DNA of 5,072 nucleotides from CAZWUK01 sp964636685 (GTDB lineage: Bacteria; Bacillota; Clostridia; Christensenellales; CAG-138): the NCBI GenBank assembly GCA_964636685.1, contig CAZWUK010000108.1, positions 1 to 5,072 of the forward strand, given 5' to 3'. The position numbers and the translations under genes are program-made. How positions within the stretch are numbered: the stretch's first letter is position 1; the number at the start of each line of letters is the position of its first letter. This document shows, in pieces, positions 1 to 5,072 of this stretch. A model generated the notes under the pieces. The model was not told where the DNA came from. It saw nothing but the letters and a program-made list of their open reading frames with translations, and ran no database searches.

Positions 1-648
1 TCTGCGCCCGCGGAAGAAACGCCACAGACTGCCTATGCGCAAGTCTACAGCGAAAAGCTGAAGGGCTTTTATGAGTTCATTTTAACCAGCCCCGACGAGC
101 TTGAACCAAGCGAAGGCGAAACCGGGGTAATGGAGGTTATCATGGGCAAGGATGCCGATAACGCACTTAACAGCATTGGCTATGCAATTGAGGATATCAA
201 TGGAGATGAAATACCGGAGCTTTTGATATGTGCGGTGGAAGAAAATGGTGCTGATTTCTCATGCGGCAGCGAGATACTGGCCGCGTACACTTGCGCGGAC
301 AAAATGCCGCAATACTGCTTTGAAGGTTGGAGCAGAAGCAGCTATCACTATTTGGGTGATGGAGAGTTCTTTTATCAGGGTTCCGGCGGCGCTATGTACT
401 CTATGTTCGGTGTATATACTCTTTCACAGGACGGTTCGGGCTTGTCCTGCGAGGATTACTATTTCACCTTTGAAAAGAATGAAGGCTCAACGGAGATTGG
501 CTTCTACCACAACACCTCCGGCGCATGGGACAAATCGCTTTCACAGGAGCTTTCTATCACCAGTGAACTGTTTTGGCAGATGGCGGCAGTATTCGAAGAT
601 CAAATTCAGAGCATCCCCCTTATTCCTTTCTCTGCATATGAAGGTTAA
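1..648 (+). CDS. Probable secreted or lipid-anchored protein with D-x-N-G-D loop (5' end missing)
   Basis: The frame is open from base 1 to the TAA at 646-648, so the true start lies before the window. The ATG at 130 is internal, with no ribosome site before it and typical protein sequence upstream. The first residues (SAPAEETPQT) form a Pro/Ala/Glu/Thr-rich linker, as often follows a lipoprotein or signal-peptide segment; that segment is not visible. Residues 61-76 carry an acidic loop, D65-x-N67-G68-D69-x-x-P72-E73, followed by hydrophobic LLI. This resembles a calcium-binding or FG-GAP-like loop and is common in uncharacterised clostridial extracytoplasmic proteins. The following aromatic, Gly-rich part (residues about 90-165) looks like beta strands. 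Four cysteines (77, 88, 98, 106) lie close together, with one more further on, which is unusual for an exported Firmicutes protein. No catalytic motif is seen. The family is not recognised with certainty, and export is inferred from the linker only. Confidence 0.8.
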   Translation, partial: SAPAEETPQTAYAQVYSEKLKGFYEFILTSPDELEPSEGETGVMEVIMGKDADNALNSIGYAIEDINGDEIPELLICAVEENGADFSCGSEILAAYTCADKMPQYCFEGWSRSSYHYLGDGEFFYQGSGGAMYSMFGVYTLSQDGSGLSCEDYYFTFEKNEGSTEIGFYHNTSGAWDKSLSQELSITSELFWQMAAVFEDQIQSIPLIPFSAYEG

Positions 649-728
649 CGTAATCATGAGACAGCGAAAGGGAATGCGGCCAGATAGATCCACAGCTGCT
701 TAACATAGAGCGATATTCATTTATTAGC

Positions 729-733
729 AGGAG
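729..733 (+). promoter_or_regulatory. Ribosome binding site AGGAG setting the ATG start at 742
   Basis: AGGAG lies 8 nt before the ATG at 742. The in-frame GTG at 733 overlaps this site and so cannot use it, which makes 742 the better start and removes three residues from the longest reading. Confidence 0.8.
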
Positions 734-741
734 TGAGCAAT

Positions 742-1233
742 ATGACTACAATAGTTTTTAACACCATACCCGAAAATCTCGACGTGTTCAGGGCTTTGCC
801 GCAGGCGGCATTGTCAACACCCTTTGACACGGCGGCCATGGCGATCATGGCATTGAGCGTATACCCAAAGGATAAAGAGTTGTCGCTGCAAATGCTTGCA
901 TACCTGCGCGGCCCCCGTCCTATGAACGGAATGGACAGGCAGTTTGTTGCCGACCGTTTTAGGGGCAAGGACTATGTGCCCCGCTCCTATTTTGCGGGGG
1001 CGGCTCCGAGCAACGACTATTCTCCATCGAAACCGTATACCATCGCAATCAGCGAAAACGCATATTCCTATGAAAATCCGGGCTGTGCAAAACTGTTCAT
1101 CCGATCCGGCGGAGCTGACGACCCAAGGCCAATCTCTCTGCGTCAGGCCAAGGACGGCAAGTGGTATCTTTGGGAATACTCCAGCATTTTACTTGGAGTT
1201 CGCCCACCAGAAAGCACGAATCCGTGGGCATAA
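742..1233 (+). CDS. Conserved soluble protein of unknown function, DUF6935-like
   Basis: This 163-aa protein has no signal peptide, membrane segment or zinc motif and is probably cytoplasmic. The N-terminal part is alpha-helical and includes LPQAALSTPFDTAAMAIMAL (residues 19-38), then VYPKDKELS and a GPRPMNGMDRQFVADRF block (57-73). The C-terminal half looks beta-rich: YTIAISENAYSYENPG (99-114), the block CAKLFIRSGGADDPRPISLR (115-134), then GKWYLWE (139-145) and a terminal NPWA. From memory this pattern matches the Firmicutes family DUF6935, which has no known activity; I could not run a search. The order of a helical block followed by a strand-rich block with conserved aromatic residues suggests a binding or adaptor module, not an enzyme, but that is inference. 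It is followed after 28 nt by the ankyrin gene, so the two are probably co-transcribed. Confidence 0.88.
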   Translation: MTTIVFNTIPENLDVFRALPQAALSTPFDTAAMAIMALSVYPKDKELSLQMLAYLRGPRPMNGMDRQFVADRFRGKDYVPRSYFAGAAPSNDYSPSKPYTIAISENAYSYENPGCAKLFIRSGGADDPRPISLRQAKDGKWYLWEYSSILLGVRPPESTNPWA

Positions 1234-1261
1234 CAATGTGAAGATACCGAGGTGACGAGCC

Positions 1262-1969
1262 ATGGCTATGAAAAAAGTTAAAGAGAAAGACATTTTTACG
1301 GCAATCAAAGAGGATGACATTGAAACGGTGCAAGCGATGATTGCAAAGGACCCATCGCTTGTCAATTCGGTTGCACCTAAAAAGCCTGTGGATACAAAGG
1401 GGATGTCACCGCTGCAAGTCGGTCTTACGACTGGCTGGCATCGAGATATTGTGGATTTTCTGCTTGATAGCAATGCTGACGTCAATTACATGGAACCTTC
1501 GGAACTGCATATTCCGCAGGCGCATCCGGTGCTGCATGATGCGGTCAGTGTAGCAATCTGGAATTCCAGAAGATACGCGTGCGTTGACGCAGACAACCCG
1601 GACAATAACGGATTTGAATGGAAGCACACAAAAGACGATGCCGACCGCGCTTACGCTCTGTTGAAAAGGATGATCGACATGGGAGCGGATGTAAATGCGG
1701 TGAACAATTACAATGACAATACGCTTTCGGAAGCTATACGGCAGGCGTCCTATCTCTGCCCCCAAAAGGATCCTCTGACCGGCAAGCTTTATCCGGGTCT
1801 GAAAAAGACGCCGGAAATGATCGAGGATTTTCGACGAATATTTCGCCTTTTGATCCAGTCCGGTGCTGATACGGAAAGCCGCAACAGCTATAACAAAATG
1901 ACCATTCGAGAATTTTACAGAGAAGACGATGAGGTTTGGTCGATATATGAGCCGGTTCTGAGAGAATGA
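1262..1969 (+). CDS. Ankyrin-repeat protein with long loop insertions
   Basis: This 235-aa soluble protein is likely a protein-binding scaffold. GAGGTG at 1249-1254 stands 7 nt before the ATG at 1262, which favours this start over the ATG at 1268. Ankyrin units visible in order: an N-terminal helical cap, DIFTAIKEDDIETVQAMIAKDP (residues 10-31), ending in SLVN; a good repeat, GMSPLQVGLTTGWHRDIVDFLL (47-68) with NADVN (71-75); a repeat starting HPVLHDAV (88-95) and ending RMIDMGADVN (136-145); and a repeat starting NDNTLSEAIRQA (about 150-161) and ending LLIQSGADTES. The last two repeats each carry about 20-30 extra residues between their first and second helices, with Lys, Asp, Pro and Gly in plenty. 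There is no signal peptide or catalytic domain. Ankyrin repeats normally bind other proteins; the partner is unknown, though the neighbouring gene products are obvious candidates. Confidence 0.93.
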   Translation: MAMKKVKEKDIFTAIKEDDIETVQAMIAKDPSLVNSVAPKKPVDTKGMSPLQVGLTTGWHRDIVDFLLDSNADVNYMEPSELHIPQAHPVLHDAVSVAIWNSRRYACVDADNPDNNGFEWKHTKDDADRAYALLKRMIDMGADVNAVNNYNDNTLSEAIRQASYLCPQKDPLTGKLYPGLKKTPEMIEDFRRIFRLLIQSGADTESRNSYNKMTIREFYREDDEVWSIYEPVLRE

Positions 1970-2069
1970 AAAGAGGTGCAGGGCATTTCAAATAGTATAA
2001 GCCTGACAATATGATCTGCCGCAAGATAAAAAAGAAGCTGAAAAAACCATATAAGAATGGAGATATGAA
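1970..2069 (+). other. 100-nt intergenic gap with an orphan GAGGTG motif
   Basis: This is the longest gap in the window. GAGGTG at 1973-1978 repeats the ribosome site used by the ankyrin gene, but the position 6 nt downstream (1985-1987) is ATT, and the frame from there closes at the TGA at 2012-2014. A TATAAG occurs at 1996-2001 and another at 2050-2055, neither with a recognisable -35 box at proper spacing, so no promoter is claimed. No hairpin followed by a T-run is present, so no terminator separates the genes on either side. Confidence 0.4.
2059..2062 (+). promoter_or_regulatory. Ribosome binding site GGAG setting the GTG start at 2070
   Basis: GGAG is 7 nt before the GTG at 2070. The alternative in-frame ATG at 2082 has only an AAAGGA touching it, too close to work well. 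An ATG at 2065, in another frame, is closed after one more codon by the TGA at 2071-2073, which overlaps the GTG. Confidence 0.6.
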
Positions 2070-2312
2070 GTGAAGAAAGGAATGAAAACTATTATTATCG
2101 CAGCGATCGTAATCGTCGCTTTGCTGGTCGCAGGGCTGCTGTTCTACAAATATTTTGTTGCTGACAGAATTATGGACAGGGGCGGCATGGAAAAACCCGA
2201 TGCTGCCAATGGGGTCGACGATGGTGTTCAGGTCCTTGACGGCAACTATACATATGTTGATAACGAGGCGTTACTGAGTACGATAGGATTTGAAACGCCA
2301 AAGCCTAAATAA
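2070..2312 (+). CDS. Small single-pass membrane protein of unknown function
   Basis: This 80-aa protein has a short basic N-terminus (MKKGMK) followed by one strongly hydrophobic segment at about residues 7-26 (TIIIAAIVIVALLVAGLLFY), then a polar acidic tail of some 54 residues ending ETPKPK. There is no cysteine, so it is not a lipoprotein, and the hydrophobic stretch lacks an obvious signal-peptidase site; a membrane anchor with a short exposed tail is the likelier reading. The positive N-terminus predicts the tail outside the cell. Translation probably starts at GTG 2070. The stop lies 25 nt before the next start, so this gene is probably co-transcribed with the membrane zinc-ribbon gene and may be a small partner of it. 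I do not recognise the family. It is called a gene because of its proper ribosome site, its coherent topology and its place in the unit. Confidence 0.75.
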   Translation: MKKGMKTIIIAAIVIVALLVAGLLFYKYFVADRIMDRGGMEKPDAANGVDDGVQVLDGNYTYVDNEALLSTIGFETPKPK

Positions 2313-2323
2313 CGAATTATACT

Positions 2324-2329
2324 GGGGAG
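2324..2329 (+). promoter_or_regulatory. Ribosome binding site GGGGAG setting the ATG start at 2338
   Basis: GGGGAG stands 8 nt before the ATG at 2338. The longer reading from TTG 2290 would overlap the end of the upstream gene, would have no ribosome site of its own and would translate this one, so it is rejected. Confidence 0.85.
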
Positions 2330-2337
2330 TATTTTCC

Positions 2338-3981
2338 ATGAGCAGTCCTTTCCGAATCATCTGTAAAAATTGCGGTGCTGCGGCGGGCTATGATATTATC
2401 CGCCAGACATATCGATGCCCTTATTGCGGTGAATTATCAGGCGTTCAGGAAGTAGTGACGGATGCCCTTAATTGGCGAAAGCTGCATAAGGAGAACAGAA
2501 AATCAGCAAAGTATGGCAGCATGCTTTGTGAGTGTACAGCTTGCGGCGCAGAAATGCTTTTTGACGAAAGTGAGGCCAGCGAAAAGTGCGAATTCTGCGG
2601 CGGAAATCTTGTGCGGAAGGAATTTAAGGATGATGACAACATACCTGATTTGATTATTCCATTTGTCCTTACTGCGCAGGACGCATCCTGCCGTTTGCGT
2701 GCGTGGGCCCAGGCTCACAAGAACACAAAGGAAGGAAAACTCATATTATCTGCCACTTCTGAACCGATGGGATGGTATCTGCCCTATCGTCTTGTTCGTG
2801 GGCCCGTTGCCGGAAAGGCGGAGCGGGATCAGGCGGGCAGAGAATACACCTATCACGGCTTTTTAGAGCTTACTGCCGTCAATACTTCTTCCCAACTTGA
2901 CAATCTGGTACTCAATGAGATAGAGCCATTTGATTGGACGGGACTTGTTCCTTTTGAGTACGGGTATATCGGGGGACATAAGGTAAAGCTCAACGATATG
3001 TCACAAGTACGAATCCAACTTAGAGTGTTGGACGAAGCGACACAGAAGTACCGCCCAGTAGTTTCCAAGGCTCTGCACACCGATGATGTTTGGACGAGAG
3101 TTATAACCGGTGATTTTGTTAATATTCCTGCGCTTCTTCCGGTCTACATTCTGAAGCTCGGAAAAAATAAGCTGACAGCCGTTGTAAATGGGCAAACAGG
3201 CCGTGTTGCCGTGACCTCTCTTAAAGAGCCGAAGCCATCCCGACTTTGGCTGATTGAGCCTGCGATTCTGACGTTAATCTTAACTCTTGCTGCAGGCTGG
3301 GCTTTTGTCTTTAACCCTTATGCAATGTTTGTATTCGGAGGGATTGCGGGTCTACTCTTCTTTATCGGTTACGGCGATGGAAGAAACGCCCTGCTCAACA
3401 GGATCATATTGCGCGGAAAAGCCAGTCGCGCAAGGCGGGATAACGGTGCGTTGGTTCTAAACGAGGAAAAGAAAACATCTGAAAATCCGTTCTCGAATGA
3501 GCCTGTATTTTACGAGAAGCATAACGGCACGGATATTCCGGTCAAGATCAAATTCTATACGCCTACCCGCGTGCTGACTCTGCTGCTGAAAATACTGCTG
3601 CTTATCTTTGCGCCCCTGCTCGCCGCGGCTGTGATCCGAACTGTCATGCTGCTTTGGGGGGCGGCGGGCGCTTTCTTCGCGGCGCTCCATCCCGAATACG
3701 GAGCGGCGTGGTATGCGCTGGCATTGGGCATCTCAGTTATCTACTGGATAAAGGGCGTTCGAAACGACGTATTTAACCATCCGTTTTTGTATGAAATTCT
3801 CCCTGACGGAGGGCTTCGTCTGATTGGCACAAGACAGTCCCGACGGGTCTCTGTTTTGGCGCTGTTTGGCTTTGGCAACGACGAGAATGTCAAATGGAGC
3901 GGTTTGGAAAAACGTATGCAGCTTGCGATGATCGGCATTGCTATATTATTTATCGGCAGCACAGCGGCAATATTATTTTAA
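2338..3981 (+). CDS. Double zinc-ribbon multi-pass membrane protein
   Basis: This 547-aa protein begins with two zinc ribbons. The first uses C9-x2-C12 and C27-x2-C30, the second C66-x2-C69 and C84-x2-C87, each pair likely holding one zinc ion; a basic helical linker (about 43-58) joins them. Next comes IPDLIIPF and a soluble domain (about 100-290) with GWYLPYRLV, ending in LLPVYIL and then VVNGQTGRV. That order (CxxC ribbons, an IPF segment, a YLP motif, a VNGQTG motif, then membrane helices) is the pattern of widespread Firmicutes zinc-ribbon membrane proteins, some mislabelled as PriA-type helicases; no helicase motifs are present. Hydrophobic segments fall near 305-326, 330-348, 412-455 (one or two), 458-474 and 527-547, giving five or six helices. 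Ribbons and central domain are probably cytoplasmic. The biochemical role is unknown; nucleic-acid or protein binding at the membrane is the cautious guess. The next gene starts 15 nt later. Confidence 0.93.
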   Translation: MSSPFRIICKNCGAAAGYDIIRQTYRCPYCGELSGVQEVVTDALNWRKLHKENRKSAKYGSMLCECTACGAEMLFDESEASEKCEFCGGNLVRKEFKDDDNIPDLIIPFVLTAQDASCRLRAWAQAHKNTKEGKLILSATSEPMGWYLPYRLVRGPVAGKAERDQAGREYTYHGFLELTAVNTSSQLDNLVLNEIEPFDWTGLVPFEYGYIGGHKVKLNDMSQVRIQLRVLDEATQKYRPVVSKALHTDDVWTRVITGDFVNIPALLPVYILKLGKNKLTAVVNGQTGRVAVTSLKEPKPSRLWLIEPAILTLILTLAAGWAFVFNPYAMFVFGGIAGLLFFIGYGDGRNALLNRIILRGKASRARRDNGALVLNEEKKTSENPFSNEPVFYEKHNGTDIPVKIKFYTPTRVLTLLLKILLLIFAPLLAAAVIRTVMLLWGAAGAFFAALHPEYGAAWYALALGISVIYWIKGVRNDVFNHPFLYEILPDGGLRLIGTRQSRRVSVLALFGFGNDENVKWSGLEKRMQLAMIGIAILFIGSTAAILF

Positions 3982-3996
3982 CTAAGGAGAAAGAAT

Positions 3997-4710
3997 ATGG
4001 CGGGAAAGAAATCATCACTCAAGGCGACATGTCCGGTCTGCGGTAGAAAAGAAAGATGGACCGAGACATTCAATGTGAAGCTCAAAACAGCCACTATATG
4101 CGACGATTGCGCCGAAAAAATGCGGATAAGGTATCCTTTGATTTACCGCGAAAACCCCAAATGGAGAATCACTTACGAACAAACGACCTATCGGAGCGGC
4201 GTGCTTGGCCGCATTGAGGAAGACCCCGGTCTGTCTCCAACTTCCAACGGAGAGCCCCGCTATCTTATAGAAGATGGGCTGAAAGCCCTGACGTTGACCG
4301 AGTTCAAAAAACAGCTCAATGAACTCGACGCTTATAAAGCCTCGATACGGCATCAATACGGCGATTATGATTCAGTTTTTGAGGTGATCGCCGTGAAGAA
4401 GTGTGAATCCAATAAAGATCAGAGCCACAGCGTGAAAAAGCTAGACGGCTCGTTAGTGGTGCTGGGCATGGTGAAGGTCGGCAGATTCGTGAAGGGAGAC
4501 AACGTAAACGTCATTCACGATGGGCAGACGCATCCAGCATATATCACAGCTTCATCCAGGTCAGACCTTAAATCCACATTAGAAGAGATGGCTGAGAATC
4601 TGTTCCTTTTTGATAATCACATACCCCTGATCGAAGGATATCCGGGGAAATTGATACTGGATCTAAGCATTACAGAGTTAGCGCCCGGGGATATCATTGG
4701 CAGGGATTGA
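3997..4710 (+). CDS. Zinc-ribbon protein with EF-Tu domain 2-like beta-barrel
   Basis: This 237-aa soluble protein starts at ATG 3997, 6 nt after AAGGAGA. The N-terminal zinc ribbon has C12-x2-C15 and C35-x2-C38, with short strands between (RWTETFNVKLKTATI), similar to the DUF4428 type of ribbon. A linker with a charged helix (about 97-122) follows. Residues about 126-237 look like the beta-barrel that forms domain 2 of translational GTPases such as EF-Tu: a strand FEVIAVKK (128-135), then GSLVVLGMVKVGRFVKGDNVNVI (from 151) where G-x-V-x-x-G-x-x-x-x-G-D is expected, and finally LSITELAPGDIIG near the end, matching the closing GDVI turn of that domain. No P-loop, DxxG or NKxD motif is present, so it is not a GTPase. 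In known proteins this barrel contacts RNA or protein. The function is unknown. The fold is inferred from sequence pattern alone. Confidence 0.92.
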   Translation: MAGKKSSLKATCPVCGRKERWTETFNVKLKTATICDDCAEKMRIRYPLIYRENPKWRITYEQTTYRSGVLGRIEEDPGLSPTSNGEPRYLIEDGLKALTLTEFKKQLNELDAYKASIRHQYGDYDSVFEVIAVKKCESNKDQSHSVKKLDGSLVVLGMVKVGRFVKGDNVNVIHDGQTHPAYITASSRSDLKSTLEEMAENLFLFDNHIPLIEGYPGKLILDLSITELAPGDIIGRD

Positions 4711-4719
4711 ACTAACGGA

Positions 4720-4767
4720 TATTGCATCCACACCTGTGGGCGAGAGTGACAAAATCAATGTGCAATA
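4720..4767 (+). repeat. Inverted repeat in the leader of the WYL gene (possible operator)
   Basis: TATTGCA at 4720-4726 and TGCAATA at 4761-4767 are perfect 7-bp inverted copies. Between them lies a small hairpin, CCACA-CC-TGTGG (4728-4739). No T-run follows, so it is not a standard terminator. The pair sits 20 nt before the WYL start, where an autoregulatory operator or a folded leader would be placed. The arms are short and chance is possible. Confidence 0.35.
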
Positions 4768-4773
4768 GTATAC

Positions 4774-4778
4774 GGAGG
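4774..4778 (+). promoter_or_regulatory. Ribosome binding site GGAGG setting the ATG start at 4787
   Basis: GGAGG is 8 nt before the ATG at 4787 but only 2 nt before the in-frame ATG at 4781, so 4787 is chosen. The longer form would add two residues (MQ). Confidence 0.8.
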
Positions 4779-4786
4779 CAATGCAA

Positions 4787-5072
4787 ATGGACGCACAGAT
4801 TGGAAAGCGCAGACTGATCGCCATTCAGGAAATCCTATATCGCCACACTGACGAGCAGCATTCGCTTTCGCTGCCCGAAATCATATTCAGCTTATCGGAA
4901 AGAAACATCCATGCCGACCGCAAGACCGTGCGGGCAGATATTGCGCTGCTTGCGGAAATGGGCATGGATATCATCGCCAGCAGGGAAAAGCAGACGACCT
5001 ATCATATCGGCGCAAGGAGTTTCCAGTTTCCAGAATTGAAGCTGCTCATCGACGCTGTCGCGGCCTCAAAGC
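4787..5072 (+). CDS. WYL-type winged-helix transcriptional regulator (3' end missing)
   Basis: The frame runs without a stop from ATG 4787 to the end of the window, giving 95 codons. KRRLIAIQEILYRHTDEQHSLS (7-28) is the first helix and turn, LPEIIFSLSERN the second helix, and DRKTVRADIALLAEMG (44-59) the DNA-recognition helix, followed by a wing strand pair ending TTYHIG (70-75). The segment FPELKLLIDAVAASK (81-95) is the usual start of the linker into the ligand-binding WYL domain. Family members are normally about 300 aa, so most of the effector domain lies past the window. WYL regulators control diverse genes, including DNA-damage and phage-defence loci, and the domain binds nucleic-acid ligands in studied cases. 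Here the gene follows the zinc-ribbon/beta-barrel gene by 76 nt. It could regulate this cluster or genes further downstream; the sequence does not decide. Confidence 0.93.
   Translation, partial: MDAQIGKRRLIAIQEILYRHTDEQHSLSLPEIIFSLSERNIHADRKTVRADIALLAEMGMDIIASREKQTTYHIGARSFQFPELKLLIDAVAASK

Noticed and set aside
680..700. GCGGC/GCTGC imperfect hairpin after the first gene
   Set aside because: It needs a G-U pair and a long loop and is not followed by a T-run, so it is not a terminator.
656..703. 15-codon open frame between the first two genes
   Set aside because: It has no properly spaced ribosome site and no protein-like features; it is the tail of an out-of-frame reading of the upstream gene.
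700..726. Possible promoter: TTAACA at 700-705 with an AT-rich stretch near 720-726
   Set aside because: The -35-like box is good, but no -10 box lies at 16-18 nt, and the only AT-rich candidates run into the ribosome site.
717..1765. Several open frames on the minus strand over the DUF6935-like and ankyrin genes
   Set aside because: They have no ribosome sites and no family-like sequence, and they lie wholly opposite well-supported + strand genes.
2011..2073. 20-codon open frame rich in lysine (starts MICRKIKKKLKK) ending on the GTG start of the next gene
   Set aside because: No ribosome site precedes its ATG, and the lysines simply reflect an A-rich spacer. A coupling leader peptide remains possible but unsupported.
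2290..2337. TTG start that would lengthen the membrane zinc-ribbon protein by 16 residues
   Set aside because: It overlaps the end of the upstream gene and has no ribosome site, while ATG 2338 has GGGGAG at ideal spacing and leads directly into the first zinc ribbon.
2338..3981. Reading of this gene as a PriA-type helicase
   Set aside because: Only the cysteine pairs are shared; no Walker A or B motif or helicase motif is present, and the C-terminal half is membrane-spanning.
4746..4774. Possible promoter for the WYL gene: GTGACA and TATACG at 17-nt spacing
   Set aside because: Transcription would start at or after the ribosome site, giving a message without it, and the -10 match is weak.

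Overview
The window reads as one strand of a low-to-mid GC Firmicutes/Clostridia-type genome. Strong Shine-Dalgarno sequences (AGGAG, GGGGAG, AAGGAGA, GGAGG) sit 6-8 nt before nearly every start. All seven genes are on the + strand, gaps are short (15-100 nt), and the protein families recognised are typical of Clostridia. This placement is inferred from sequence style; no marker gene is present. No RNA gene, insertion sequence, CRISPR array or convincing rho-independent terminator was seen, and no stretch over 300 bases lacks a gene.

Layout: (1) 1-648, the C-terminal part of a probable secreted or lipid-anchored protein with an acidic D-x-N-G-D loop; (2) 742-1233, a 163-aa soluble protein that I tentatively assign to the uncharacterised DUF6935 family; (3) 1262-1969, a 235-aa ankyrin-repeat protein with long insertions at equivalent points of two repeats; (4) 2070-2312, an 80-aa single-pass membrane protein with a GTG start; (5) 2338-3981, a 547-aa membrane protein with two N-terminal zinc ribbons, a central soluble domain and about five membrane segments; (6) 3997-4710, a 237-aa soluble protein with a four-cysteine zinc ribbon and a C-terminal beta-barrel resembling domain 2 of translational GTPases, with no GTPase domain; (7) 4787-5072, the N-terminal part of a WYL-type winged-helix regulator that runs off the window.

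Genes 4, 5 and 6 are packed most tightly (25 and 15 nt gaps) and look like a co-transcribed unit joining a small membrane protein, a membrane zinc-ribbon protein and a soluble zinc-ribbon/beta-barrel protein. Genes 2 and 3 probably belong to the same transcript or cluster. The WYL regulator follows after a 76-nt leader carrying a 7-bp inverted repeat, so it may control the cluster or the genes after it. No enzyme active site is recognisable in any complete gene. The set looks like a binding, scaffolding or sensing assembly at the membrane; its function cannot be stated from sequence alone.
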